Part shown: positions 51,953-63,626 of the stretch, in pieces
Position numbering within the stretch: position 1 is the first letter of the stretch
Layout of the letters: every line of letters begins with the position of its first letter
Assembly (NCBI GenBank): GCA_018287875.1
Contig: JAGVVL010000021.1
Location: forward strand, 248,001-312,000
DNA from: Nigrospora sphaerica
Taxonomy: Eukaryota; Ascomycota; Sordariomycetes; Amphisphaeriales; Apiosporaceae
DNA length: 64,000 nucleotides
Reading direction: 5' to 3'
Translations under genes and position numbers: made by a program
Notes under the pieces: model-generated
The model's database searches: none
What the model was told of the DNA's origin: nothing
What the model saw: only the letters and a program-made list of their open reading frames with translations

Positions 51953-52715
51953 ATGGCCGGGAAGTCCGCTTCAGGAATTTCTAAGCCGTCCAACGGTGAG
52001 CTGCGATATCCATTCTCTATACCTATGACCAAGTTCTGCTAACATCTCCAGCCACAAAAAGGGTAGTGTCTTCTATGACTCCCGCTCAGCTAGCTAAAAA
52101 GCGCGCAAACGATCGCGAGGGCCAACGTGCCTTTCGAAAGCGCACGAAGGAGACCATTGAAAACTTGGAAAGGGAGGTCGAAAGGCTTCGTGGCTTGAAC
52201 CTTCAAAACGAGGATACAGAAGCTCTACTCCAAGAAAACCAAGCTCTCAGAAACGAGCTTGGCATCCTGAAAACTGGCATTGGCCCCTCTGTTAATGAGC
52301 CGACAAGCTCTATGCAGTTTTGTAATTCTTGCCATTGTATTGTGCTTATAGCCACACACTCAGCTGATGAACTGATGTTTTTACAGATCTCTATAATTCC
52401 ATGCCCCTGGTGTGTTGGGGAGACCAACAACTAGTTGGCCCCGCGATGAACGGCCAGACGACCTACAATGGGACTAGATTGCCCATATATGGTCAGCCAC
52501 TGGCATTATCACCTGTACCAAGCCTTTCTTCCCTTACTTTCACTTCTGCCCCTGAATTGGAACACCCGCACTCTGTCGCGATACCATGGGGCTGGCCGGA
52601 TTCCTCGTCGAATACAAGCGAACCAATTCCTAATTCCGTGTTATGGTGTGAGGTGCCAGGCACAGGTAAGAGACATCCTCTTGACATACTCCGAAGCCAG
52701 ATCAATATCTCATGA
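51953..52715 (+). CDS. bZIP-like transcription factor
   Basis: Three exons (51953-51995, 52052-52321, 52387-52715) give 213 residues; introns are 56 and 65 nt. The basic region and zipper lie at about 23-75: KKRANDREGQRAFRKRTKET, then ENLEREVERLRGL and LLQENQALRNELGIL. At the place of the invariant Asn of bZIP proteins stands Asp (DREGQRAFR), a variant I know from the large group of fungal bZIP-like proteins that usually carry a C-terminal DUF3425. Here the protein ends soon after a Pro/Ser-rich stretch and a short HPLDILRSQ, so that domain is missing or cut short. An alternative splice at 52666 leads to an immediate stop. Nuclear, probable DNA binding. Confidence 0.65.
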
Positions 52716-53533
52716 CAGACTAGGGGGTCCCACGGGCCAATACATGTCGCCGCCGAACATGGATCCTGCGTACTTCCCAGAGTCATCGGCGCTATGAAAA
52801 TTCAAGTGTGGCTTTATGGCAGCTGTCTTGTCTCTCATCTGACTGATCTTTATTCAGAGCAGTTCCCAAGGCTCTTAGGCGGTGGGGGGAAGGGGGTGGG
52901 CTGTCGAACTAGCTCGGCCTCTTGGATGTCTTGATGGGGCTGAAGAGACTCCGGAAAGGTGAACTGATATTATGGGCAGAAGGTGATGCGTTCCTCTACC
53001 TCTGCATCACTGCGAACACTATCGTTATTTAAACGAAGCTTGAAACTGCGGATATTGACAAGCGTCTCTTATTAGAACCTCAGGCGGGCGAGCGCACGCT
53101 CTATGCAGTAAGCCAGAGCATCCAGGATGAAAGCGATGGAGTACCTCTAGGAAAGAGCTGTACGAGCAAAGCTAGACCAGTACCCTCTAGTGAATTGACC
53201 GAAAGGATTCTATTACGAGCTTACAGTTACCCAGTCGAACCAATATCATTCACCGCCAGAGACTGACCTCCAAAAACTTGTTAAGACCTCGCACACCGGC
53301 CTAAACGGCCAGTAGCATAGAAGTGAGTGGGAGCGCAGTTAAAGTTCTATGATTATAAGGTATAACACTGGAATAGCGTAAAACTCCAACCACCGTTGGC
53401 CAAAGGGTAAGAGCAACCAGCTCCCCGGATTCAGGCGTTAGAGGATACAAGAAGACCCATCAAGCATTTAAGCATCTAAGAAACTGATGCCACGCACGTG
53501 CCAGGCCCTAGTACCTGGTCCACGTACCAACAG
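52716..53533. other. intergenic, no gene seen
   Basis: AT-rich DNA with no recognised feature, between the bZIP-like gene and the 3' end of a small minus-strand gene. Confidence 0.4.
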
Positions 53534-53920
53534 TTACTCGGCTTCCATTTCTATCTGGTCTGATAGCAACATCACCGACTTTTGCAGCTGCCTTAGCGCC
53601 TGGGAGAGCTTCCACAGCGCTTTTAGCATATGCTCCCGCTTGTAATATGGCCCACTCTCCCCGTTGTGTTCATCGTCGGTCGCAGGAGGACTTGGCCGCT
53701 GCTCGGTGCCATTACCGCCATCCTCCAAAGCCGAGTCAAAAAGGACGAACTCGTGAAGGCTGCCTGGGCTATCTGGTGTTTCACTGGAGCTGAGACAGTC
53801 GCTGTTATCTATTCAAGAGACATGTAAGAATATCGCCAAGTAACGATAAGGCCATGGCTTACCCTCGTAGTCGTCATCCGTCTCTGACTCGTCCACAGGC
53901 AATCTGTGACGGGCTCGCAT
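53534..53920 (-). CDS. small acidic/coiled-coil protein, unknown function
   Basis: Two exons, 53920-53863 and 53808-53534, with a 54-nt GT-AG intron, give 110 residues. The N-terminal part is acidic (DESETDDDYEDNSDCLSSSE, about residues 10-29), the middle polar (GGNGTEQRPSPPATDDE), and the end a helix with leucine heptads (HMLKALWKLSQALRQLQKSV). No family is recognised. It resembles in design, though not in sequence, the other small helical proteins of the window. An opposite-strand frame starting at 53919 has no coding features. Confidence 0.5.
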
Positions 53921-54586
53921 GACGTTCTTTTTTTCCGAACTTTCCAGCCGGAGCCAATGCGTAGAAATGGAGAATTTTAGACAGATACTATATTTCGTCC
54001 ATCTTCAATCAGCGGTGGATGACTTCGGGTCTTATATCCATGGTTCAACGCTTGCCCAGCTTTACACCGTGGTAGTGTTTGGCTATCCGTGGGCAACCCT
54101 TTTTGTGCCGGTCCAAGACCAGATCTTGTCTGCCTTCAAGGGCAAGAAATCGCCCAACTCTTGTGTGTCACGGCCATATTGCGCCTTATCTGCTCCTTAC
54201 CCTTCAGGAATTGAAAAGGAGCGAAACCTGAGAAAAGGCGCTCTATGTAATCGTATGACTCCACTGCGGCGATTGCAATTTCTGCCACCAGAAGCACAAA
54301 GTGGATATGAGACACTAAAACGGATGCGCTAAGTGTACTACGCCATGTTCAACGCGGCAAGGTAGAACAGAGGCCGAAACGAACTGTACTGATCGCACGG
54401 CACCGTTGGATTTGTTGATCCGCCACTTTCCCGTCTCATCTGGCCAAGTCGCTCGAGCCGAATAACGGCACCCTAGAGCTTCTTTTCCTCCTTCTGCCTA
54501 TGTATCCATCGAATATTCAGCCCGCCGCACAATGTAGGAACACTGTGTCTTTCCTTCTCTCTCAGCCTGCAACTCAATCCTAAACC
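53921..54586. other. intergenic between divergent genes
   Basis: A 137-codon plus-strand frame (53919-54332) overlaps the promoter of the minus-strand gene. I cannot support it as a gene. Confidence 0.35.
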
Positions 54587-55894
54587 ATGCCAATGATCTC
54601 TCGGTTTCTTCAGTTTCTTGCCATCACTATCGCCGCCGCTCCTATCCTAGGTATATGGGCTCTTGGTCATGGCACAGGCCTTCCACCCTAAGAGTTTTCC
54701 ATGTACAACACCAGCATGACCAAACATCCTGCTGCTCTACGCCCACTAAAACTCCAGATAATCAACAATCTGAACGACAGCCAGGTGTTTGCTTATGTGA
54801 CTGGTCGGGACCGCGCTGGCGCTATGAAATTTCTCACGGCCTCGGGGGCCTGGTTTTATCCTGTTGCCCCGGAGGACACCCATCCCGTAAAGATTGATCC
54901 TGCCTTGATATCCATCCCGCTTGGGAGCCATGGCGAGATTTCCGAGATCGTCGCTCCTGACTATCTCGTCTCCGGTCGCGTCTGGGTTTCCCTCGGCGCC
55001 CTTCAATTCCACACCGTTGCCTCGAAGGGCGGATCGGCCTCCCTTGTGGAGCCATCCGTCTTGGACGTGAAGAACGCTTCGAGCAGTGCCGCTTGGGGTT
55101 TTATGGAGCTTTACCACACGGAAGACGATGGAATCTTTGCCAATGTATCCTTCGTGGACTTCGTCGGACTCGTGATGAGCCTGGTCTTGACACTCGGTAG
55201 CGGGCAGGTCCAGACGGTTCTGGGGCTTCCGGGGGATGCTGCCAAACGGATGTGCGCCGCCTTGCGTGAAAAAAGCCATCTAGATGGCGGGCCGTGGGGC
55301 AAAATGTGTATTACGTCGGGGGATGGCCAACCACTTCGCATACTGTCTCCGAATCTGCATGAGACTGTCCATCCCGGTGCGACCGAGGGTTACTACGACA
55401 CGTACGTCAGCCAGGTGTGGATAAATTATGCAACCCAAGACCTTGCCATCGATACGCAATCGCGTGCGGGTGTGGTCCAATGCCGTATCGGGGATGATGA
55501 TCAACTCTGCTGCGAGGGTGACAACCGTGGATATACCCGCCCAAGTGCATCCGACATCTGGAGCTGTAGCATGGGACCGTTTGCGATTCGTGCAGAGGAC
55601 AACGCGATTCACCGCGCAGTGGTGCCCCGGCTATGCGCTGCTTTTAGCCGGTCTACTTTGTTGATAGACGGTGGTGCCATGCAACCCTCTGTTCCGAGCC
55701 GACGATACTACCCTCAAGGTCCTGCGAACCACTATAGTCGTATTGTTCACCAACACCAGCTCGATGGCAAGGGCTACGCTTTCCCATACGACGATGTAAG
55801 CCCTGGAGAAGACGGGGAAGAAGTAGCGGGCGTGGTAGCGGGACGGAACCCTCAGCTTCTGCAAGTTTTTGTCGGGGGACGAGGAACGGATTGA
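54587..55894 (+). CDS. glycoside hydrolase family 64 beta-1,3-glucanase
   Basis: A secreted endo-beta-1,3-glucanase that cuts laminarin-type glucans, such as fungal cell walls. A short first exon encodes a signal peptide (SRFLQFLAITIAAAPIL) from the ATG at 54587. The main exon runs to 55894, with about 390 residues from TKHPAALRPLKLQIINN. The GH64 hallmarks are present: AYVTGRD near the start, WGFMELYH (candidate catalytic Glu), NVSFVDFVGLVMSLVL (candidate catalytic Asp) and the closing NHYSRIVHQHQLDGKGYAFP and DDVSP. The exon junction is uncertain: only a 42-nt intron (54651-54692) keeps frame by my reading. If wrong, the start of the mature protein differs by a few residues. Confidence 0.85.
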
Positions 55895-56553
55895 TGTACC
55901 TGCCTCTAGAGGTCTCTGTACAGGTGTTTCTTAAGTGGTGAAACGCAGTGGTTCATAACAGAGTGTTGGATAGTCCGATAAATACGGGATTCGGGTATGT
56001 GAGAAAACCATAGGCCTGCTGCTCGTCGGAATGGAAGTGTATTGCATCGTGAACGAAGGCTTTCGTTATTGGGACCTATATTTAAATCACCCGAAGGCTT
56101 TTGTTATTAGGACCTAGATTTAAACCACCCGACGGCCGACAAGCACGGAAGCTAGCGGAATCTAAGTAGAAGCATCTGTTAGGTTTTCTTTCGAGTGAGT
56201 TGATGCGTAAAAGGTAGGGGACCTGCCAGTTGACAGATCCTGCTCTTAATAGCCTATGTATGTCCACGGTATCCAGTTTAACAGACTAGGTTATTGTCCC
56301 TCCCGGTGGTGGCACGCATCATGAGTACATAGAAAGCGATAGCCATAGAAATATAGCGTAAAAATGGCTCAACTGTTAGTGGTGACAGTTTTAGAGTGGT
56401 TGTGATGCGACCTAGATACTCATAAAGGCCCCTTCGCCACAGATCGGCATTAAAGCCCAGCAGTATCATACGGCGAAGCATGAGCCAGTCGATAGCTCCA
56501 TGGATAAAAATTCTCAATACGATCTCATGAGTGCTAGAATACCCAATGCTATA
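55895..56553. other. intergenic with a short tandem duplication
   Basis: A 39-40-bp direct duplication lies at 56054-56131: GAAGGCTTTCGTTATTGGGA and GAAGGCTTTTGTTATTAGGA, each followed by an ATTTAAA..CACCC stretch. A minus-strand frame (56550-56278) with IFIHGAIDWLMLRRMILLGF looks partly coding but is cut by the pogo element and was not assigned. Confidence 0.45.
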
Positions 56554-58411
56554 ACGTAGATGTCGGGTCAGTCGTGCATGTGGGTCAGTCGTGCACTTCT
56601 TACTAATTTCCACCATCTCAACTTCAACTCTACACAACTCCATCAATAAGCATGGGAAACCCTTCGAGAGAGTCTCAAATGAACCTGGCGGTCCAGGCAA
56701 TTCGAACGGATCCTACTTTATCTAACCGACGTGCCGCAAAAATCTTCAATGTCCCTCTATCCACCCTTCTCGATAGAATGAAAGGAAAACGCGCCCGACA
56801 GGACACCCGCTCTGCCAGTGCTCGATTAACGAAACTAGAAGAGGAGGCAATTGTTAAATATGTCATTGACCTGGATTCGCGGGGTTTGCGCCGCGGCTTA
56901 GCGATGTTGACGATATGGCGAATAACATCCTCGCGGCACGCGACGCGTCGCACGTCGGGACGCGCTGGGCCTCAACCTTCGTCGCGCGACAACAAGAGCT
57001 AAAGACGCGTCTTTCGCGTGTATACGACTACCAGAGAGCCCTCTGCGAAGACCCTGAGAAAATCGCGGGCTGGTTCGCGCTTTTAGCAACCTAAAGGCGA
57101 AATACGGTATCCTCGACGACGATCTATACAACTTCGACGAGACCGGCTTCATGATGGGCCAGATCGCGTCCTCGATGGTCGTGACGGGCGCCAATCGCGA
57201 CGGGAAACGGAAGAAGGTCCAGCCTGGCAATCGGGAATGGGTCACCGTGATCCAGGGCGTGTGTGCGAACGGCTGGTGCGTCCCGCCGTTCATAGCAGTG
57301 AAAGGCGTCTACCACCTCGCGAACTGGTACGCCGACAGCTCCCTACCACGCGACTGGGTCATTAAACCTACCTCGAATGGATGGACCAACAACGAGACAG
57401 GCCTGGACTGGATTCGGCACTTCGATAAACACACAGCCGTGCGTGCGAAGGGCCTATATCGGATGCTAGTCATCGATGGGCATGAGAGCCACGTTTCGGC
57501 CGAATTCCAGGCTTTCTGCAAAGAGAAAAACATCATCACTGTCTCTATGCCTCCGCACTCATCGCATATCCTCCAGCCACTTGACGTTGGTTGTTTTGGT
57601 CCATTGAAGCGGGCATACGGTCGCGAAATCGAAGGGCTCATGAAGGCGCATGTGAACCACATCACGAAGGCCGAGTTCCTTATCGTCTTCCAAGCCGCGT
57701 TTTCAAAGGTTTTTACGCACGAAAACATCAAGGCCGGATTCTACGGGGCCGGTTTACTGCCTCTCGATCCGGATAGGATCATATCGAAGCTCGATGTGAA
57801 GTTATCGACGCCTTCGCCGACTGGAACCCTCCCAGCCGTGACCACCCCATGGACCTCTCAGACGCCACACAACCCGACCGAGGCGACCTCGCAGACTGAC
57901 TTTATTAAAAGCCGAGTCCGCCATCACCAGGGGAGCTCTCCAACACCGATTTTATCGGCAGTTGACCAGATTGCGAAGGGTACAATGGCGATAATGCACG
58001 AGAATGCCCTCCTAAAGGCTGAGAACCGTAACCTTCGAGAGGCGAATATCAGCCTAGCTAAGCGTCGTGGGGCAAAGAAAGCTCATATAAGGCAAGGAGG
58101 GGCTCTTAGTATCGGCGAGGGACAAGATCTTTTAGATCAGAAAGACGTAAACACGCAGTTAGGGGAGGAAACGCGTGCGAATAGTAGTCGCACGAGGAGG
58201 GCGCAACCGCGCGAACAGCGCTGTGGCATATGCGGAAACACCGGTCATAATGCGCGTACTTGTGAAATGGATGTAGAAACCTCCGGAGACTCGGATTCCG
58301 GTTAGTTTGAATTGATTTAAGTTGTTGCGGTTGTGTAATTGACTGACTCATCGACAAGGTGCTGAAAAGTGCACGACTGACCCACATGCACGACTGACCC
58401 GACATCTACGT
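56554..58411 (+). mobile_element. pogo-type DNA transposon of a second lineage (copy 3)
   Basis: The element is 1,858 bp, with TA target duplications at 56552-56553 and 58412-58413. The terminal inverted repeats are perfect over 43 bp and start ACGTAGATGTC. Each contains GGGTCAGTCGTGCA twice in direct orientation, likely binding sites for the transposase. One transposase gene, twice frameshifted, lies inside. Confidence 0.95.
56652..58305 (+). pseudogene. pogo-type transposase with a zinc knuckle, two frameshifts
   Basis: N-terminal HTH (NLAVQAIRTDPTLSNRRAAK, PLSTLLDRMKGK) in the first frame to about 56880. The CENP-B-like part and linker follow in a second frame (LSDVDDMANNILAARDASHV, TRWASTFVARQQELKTRLSR) to about 57087, and the catalytic part in a third frame to 58305. 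Catalytic residues: YNFDETGF, LVIDGHESH, ILQPLDVGCF, spacing DD35D. The end carries a CCHC zinc knuckle (CGICGNTGHNARTC). Both shifts fit loss of a single G (in a run near 56883 and near 57088). TIRs remain perfect, so the copy could be mobilised in trans. Confidence 0.9.
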
Positions 58412-59324
58412 TACGACCAATGGGGCCTAATCGTGAAGCTTTTAGCACCGCTTAAGGAATAAGCTCAATTTTCATTGCCGTTACAGCGCGTCTGGAACAA
58501 CTGCCCGCAGAGGCATAAAGTAAAAGCTTCAGGAATGGTTCACTTGGATCATTCTGTCCAGTTCTATACTACAAGGGCTACTTTTACAGGGGACCAACTG
58601 CTAGGCCGCAATACCTTCCTTATAACTAATGGACATTGAGGACAGAAGAGAAAAGCACGGTGATCTACCCCATGCGGAGGACAGGTCTTTACCTATTTCT
58701 CCGTTGTCAGTCTAGTTGCGAAGTTTTAAGTGGATCAATTCACGCCGGAAGTCATCACGTACCGGTGGGCTGTAGCAATAGTCATCCATATGTCACTCAA
58801 TCCCGAGCTTCCTTATTTCCTTCTTGTTCGTTTTCTTCCAGAATGGTTTCCATCGATTGAAAGTTTATGGGTGTCATAGTCGAAACCCAGTCGCTGATGA
58901 CGTCTGTCATCTCCAGCGATGGCGCGGCGGAGCTTTTATTGGTACCTAACGATCCCGACTCTTCTTCCGGTGTCCGGTTGGAGGTCTGGTACTTCACCGA
59001 ACTCTGTTTAGCTACGCCTGCCTAAAGCCTAAAGACCTATTACAAAGCTCAGTTATCAAGCACCTCTCAGTCATCAGTTACTCTATGACTGTAAGGGAGG
59101 GCAGGAGGTAGCCACTCGCCCACAATGCCCAAAAGGCTAGCAAGGTCTCCACTCATGGAGACGCATACCTCCAATCCAGACCTATATGGCTATAGCCGGG
59201 CAGCTGCGCTGCAACCCTTACAATGACCGGTGTTCAAGTAGACCGACGCTCTCTGTCCCTGAATGTACAAACCCTACATCACGCAGTACTTAGGTATAGC
59301 TTTTGTCACCCAAATTATCTGCCT
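58412..59324. other. intergenic with a repeat copy
   Basis: It contains copy 3 of the gene-derived repeat (58483-58615). A minus-strand frame (58997-58797) is Glu/Ser-rich but unassigned. Confidence 0.35.
58483..58615 (+). repeat. copy 3 of a three-copy gene-derived repeat
   Basis: It aligns to 11909-12045 and to the reverse complement of 48214-48351: ACAGCGCGTCTGGAACAACT, AAAAGCTTCAGGAATGGTTC, TCTGTCCAGTTCTATACTAC and GGGGACCAACTGCTAGGCCG. Confidence 0.6.
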
Positions 59325-60950
59325 TTAGCTACACGCTTCAGCCGCTAAAGCTTTCTCCATCATCTCCCAGTGTCCGTTTACCCGGCTTCCCATGATCCAA
59401 TAATTTCCGTGGGAATCCTTTCCTGGAATTCCGAAACCGTCTGCGAAACTGTAGGGGCTCTGCGTGATAATAATGCAAGAGGGCAGAACCGGCGAGCAGG
59501 TCTTGGCGTTGTCCACCTCGGCCCCTTTCGTCCGCTCCCCGTCGGGTGCGCGGGCGGCGGAAAAGTCGACGTTAAACATGCGAGCTTTCTGCCAGTTGGT
59601 GAAAAAGAGCTGCTTGGACGAGGGCCCGCCGAAGAGCGGCAGCATCTTATTCTTGGGGTCTTGGCGTACTAGGGCGGCTGCCGCCTCGACCTGGGGCAGC
59701 GTGCCCAGCGTCGCCACAGCGCGCCTCACCGCCGCCGCCGTGTGTGCTAACGGCCGGCCGAGGATCGCGTGGGCCGGCAGCAGCGCCGTAAGCGTCGTCA
59801 TGCAGTTCCCGATGTACGGCCGCCCCGGCGCAAGCAGGCCAGGTTCCAGCGCCCGCCGCTGGTCGTAAGCGTTCATGATAGCCACCTGACGGAGTGGAGA
59901 CACCCTCCTCTTTAGTATAGATCTTTTCAAACCCTTGCGATGGGCAGTTATCAGGGATTAGGGGGATATGATACTCACGGTACGGGTCGATGTTGCAGTC
60001 ACGTTGCAGACGGCTAAGCGGGCGAACCATGCAACAAGTATGTCGCCCTCGCTTAGGAAGGGACTCGTCTTCGCTCCATCCTCGTTCTCTTCTGCCTCCT
60101 TCCGCAGCTCCTCTATGGCCTCGCGGCGCAGCCGCTCCAGGAATGCGGCCGGCACACATACAATGCGGCTCTCGGGGCGGTACCAGAAGAGCGTTAGCAG
60201 GTTGCGAAGGGCGTAGCCCAGAAGACCCCAAGCGGAAAGGCAAAAGGGGGCCAGGGCGTGTGGTACCGCTGGGTTGCAGCCTAGTGAGGCGAGCAAATCT
60301 ACACTGCCTGTTCCCTGTGGTGCCGGAATCTCGCTGTCCCGCCCGCGCAGGGCTAATACCCAAGCGTCGAGCACAGCACCCAACGCGCGGGCGTCGCCAA
60401 CCAGGTGTGATGCGTGCAGGACCACCACAGTGGCGTCGCGAAAGCTGATGGCTCGCAGCCCCAGGACCGGACGGTCAGTATATAGGTAGTCGTCCAGAGT
60501 CCGTGGTAGGCACGTGTCGGTGAGCCAGGGGGCGACGTCTTCCATGCGGCCGACGACAGCAGGCCGTGTGCTGCCCGCGGGCGGCGGGTGCGGGATCCGG
60601 GCTCCAGCAGCATCATCCCGCAGAGCTGTAGTCATCGCGTCGACGTGCGTAAAGGCGAGGGCTGGCCGGTCCGTGGTGAACCGCGTCGGGATATGGTAGT
60701 TCAACGTCCCATCATCATGGCGCCTTAGGCGAGCACCGAGCTTACGCCAGCCCTCGCGCTCGACCACGCGCTCGAGACTGCCCTTGAGCGCCTGCGAATT
60801 CAGCGCCTCGTCGAAAACGAGGACCGTGTAGAGCACAAAGGTTCGGAACACGGCCGTGTCGTCAAAGTAATGAACGGGCACCACCGTATCGGTCGGCACG
60901 TGTGCGGGCGCCGCCCGCTTAAAAAACAAACACCACGGTGACCACGCCAT
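59325..60950 (-). CDS. HxxxD acyltransferase (BAHD/trichothecene-acetyltransferase-like)
   Basis: Two exons, 60950-59979 and 59885-59325, with a 93-nt intron, give 510 residues. The family moves acyl groups from CoA thioesters to hydroxyl or amino groups of natural products. The catalytic HxxxD is H182-D186 in VLHASHLVGDARALG. The second half has NWQKARMFNVDFSAA at the place of the structural DFGWG box, here without the WG. The N-terminal region (VVPVHYFDDTAVFRTFVLYT) and GWRKLGARLRR fit fungal secondary-metabolite acyltransferases. The substrate is unknown. It is divergent from a P450 gene 656 bp away, suggesting shared regulation and a common pathway. Confidence 0.85.
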
Positions 60951-61606
60951 TACTTCTTCTCCTTCGGACCTGTGTTCGTCACGGAATGTGGGGATAGTGT
61001 ATGAAAATCCTGTTGGTAACTGACACCTCTCATCTTAATAAGTATAGCGAAGGGTGTGCTTACTGCATGGCTCTTGTCAGGGCCAGCAGTCAGCCCAGTT
61101 TGCTGAGCCCCCGTATCCCAACGGCCCGGAAGCTAAAATTTTCAGCGTTATGCCTTAAGAGGAAGCAGTACATTTTGACTAGCAGGATTTAGGTTGCAGT
61201 GTGGTACCGTCTAAGGTATCTGGCTTTCTTTCCTGACTGGCGACCCGGCCAAGAGCCCCTCAGTAAGCCAGTCACGGGTGGATTTACGGTGGTCGCGTGA
61301 CAGAAGCCGTTACCCGCTTTTTAACCTCTAGATGACCCTTGGTTCTTGCATGTCCACTCAGTACGGAGCATACTGAGGTAGAACAGACAGAGACCCACCC
61401 ACTCCGCCGAGCTCGGCCGGTTCGGATGCCGAAGTGTGCGCTGTTATCCGACTGTCATGGTGGTGCAGAAAGTGACCCGCATTTCTGAAGACACGGCGGT
61501 CTTCTTGAAAACGTCGCCAAGCGCGGAAAGGAGAGCCAGTTGTTACCACACCATCCATCTCTGGCCTCGTCGAAGGTAATGCGTCACTTTCAGCCTCAAC
61601 CTTATC
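60951..61606. promoter_or_regulatory. shared intergenic promoter region of the acyltransferase and P450
   Basis: 656 bp between two divergent starts. No clear TATA box or pathway-specific motif was recognised. Confidence 0.35.
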
Positions 61607-63626
61607 ATGTGGTCGTTCACGTGGCTATCGTCGGAGTCATCTTTCGGTGCAGCGCTCCCCAGAGCAAGACTCGGCGGACGCTGGGCCTTGCTTGCCACGG
61701 AGTCCTCCTTGTGGTCGTCGCCCACGGCAGCCACTGTCGTTACTTCTGCCCTGGCTGCGGTCCTCCTCCTAGCGGCGTACATGGAATTTCTTGGGCCGTC
61801 GTACCGCAACCTGCCGCACTATAACCCACGCACGCTGACAGAGCGCTTGCTGCGACCGTGGGCTCGAGGTCTCGACTTCATGCAGCGCAGCCGCGAAATG
61901 GTAACCGAGGCCTATTGCGCGGAGGACTTCGGCCGCCAGACGCAGCACCCGTACCGGATGGACACCGAGGCCGGCGAGGTCCTCGTACTCCCTGCTGAGT
62001 GGGTGGGCGAGGTCAAGGGCCACCCAGCACTTGACTTTATGCAGCTGACGCTCGAGGTTAATAGCCGGACCCCTCCACTCTAGAAACCAAATAGCATTCG
62101 CGGTTGTTCTGGTAGTAGTCAAAGGGCCCAGTGCGCTAATAATTCGGCGGTTAATAACAGGAGGCGCATAGCAGTATACCGGGGTTTGAGCCCTTTATAA
62201 GCGAAGACGGGTTCATGAAGATTATTACAAACCACCTAACTAAGGCGCTGCGTAAGTAGTACCCTCACCGACGTCTCTGTCCTACGATGGGACAAGACTG
62301 ACTGACCAGCGCCTGTTTTGTGGCGTTATAGCCTCCTTTACGAAACCGATCAGCGAGGAAGCCACCGCTGCGCTCCGCGATGTTTTGACTGACTCTGAAG
62401 GTAAGCTTTTCTTTGAGACCTTTATGGAGACAAAAGTCGCAGCAAATGCACGCTCGATTACGGTGGAGATTGTTAACATCTAGCACGTAGAATGGCACGA
62501 AATCAACCTACACCACGTTTTACGGATCGTTAGCCGCCTCTCGTCACGTATCTTCATGGGTAAGGAACTGTGCAACGACGCTGAGTGGATCGCAGCGTCT
62601 TCCGACTACGTTAACTCGGCCTTTATCCTCATGGGCCCGCTGCGAAATTGGCCGCTATGGCTCCGGCCGGTCGTGCACTGGTTTCTGCCAGGCTATGCGG
62701 AGCTTCGTGCGAAGCTACGGCGTTGCTGCTCGGTGCTGGCGCCGCATATCGCCCGCCGGGCCGTGGCTAAGACCGAGGTTGAGGCCCGCGGCAGCCCTTA
62801 CCCCTTCGACGACGCTATCGAGTGGTTCGCCCACGAGTACCGTGCGGACCACAACCCGGCTATTAGTCAGCTCACCCTGACCGTCGTCGCTATCCATACT
62901 ACGACGGACCTGCTGGCGCAGACCCTGCTCGACGTCGCCCAGCACCCCGATATTATAGCTCCACTGCGTCGTGAGGTCACCGACGTACTGGCGGCCACGG
63001 GCTGGACGAAGAGTGCATTGTACAACCTTAAGTTGATGGACAGCTGCTTTAAGGAGTCGCAGCGGGTGCGGCCAGCCATGACACGTACGTCGCGATCCAT
63101 CCTCCACCAGGAATCTAGCCGAAGCCACCTTAGCTAAGCAGAATTTCCTGGGCCCACAGTCTTCTTCCGTCGCGTCGCCTTGCAGGACATCCGGCTGCGT
63201 AACGGCTTTGTTATCAAGAAGGGCACCAAGATAGGCACCAACACCGCGGTATTGTGGGACGAGGCGCTCTACACCGAGGCGGCGCGGTGGGACGGGTACC
63301 GGTTCGCACGGATGCGCGACAACGCTGCGAGTGAGAAGACGGCGACGGTGTTGTCGTCGAGATTCCAGCTCACCAGCACCAGCGCGCGACATTTTGGTTT
63401 TGGCCATGGCCGGCACGCCTGCCCGGGCCGCTTTTTCGCCGCGCATGAGCTCAAAATCGCCATGGCCCATCTGCTGCTCAAGTATGACTGGCGCCTGCCC
63501 GATGGCTACACGCCCCGTCCCTTGGTGATGGGTATCACGATGCAAGTTGACCCCAGCGCGCGCTTGCTGGTCCGCCGCCGCCGTGAAGAGCTGAACCTTG
63601 AGGCCCTAGAATTTTCACACCATTAA
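61607..63626 (+). CDS. cytochrome P450 monooxygenase
   Basis: Five exons (61607-62056, 62161-62251, 62332-62400, 62491-63084, 63160-63626) give 556 residues; introns are 104, 80, 90 and 75 nt, all GT-AG. A membrane anchor lies near residues 45-63 (VVTSALAAVLLLAAYMEFL). Then come YRMDTEAGEVLVLPAEWVGE, IPGFEPFISEDGF, NHLTKAL, the I-helix AIHTTTD, the K-helix ESQR (ExxR) and the heme-binding FGFGHGRHACPG with the Cys near residue 489. The style resembles the fungal P450 groups used in terpenoid pathways (ent-kaurene-oxidase-like), but the substrate is not knowable here. The exons look broken without splicing, yet all joins keep frame. A microsomal enzyme needing a P450 reductase. Confidence 0.85.

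Noticed and set aside
53919..54332. 137-codon plus-strand frame
   Set aside because: Overlaps the promoter of the small minus-strand gene, with no recognisable features.
56278..56700. 140-codon minus-strand frame
   Set aside because: Crosses the end of the pogo element and its target site, so it cannot be one native gene; only the part outside might be an old exon.
61607..62555. Idea that the P450 N-terminal half is a pseudogene because of many stops
   Set aside because: Three GT-AG introns remove every stop and keep frame through family landmarks (IPGFEPFISEDG, NHLTKAL), so the gene is intact.
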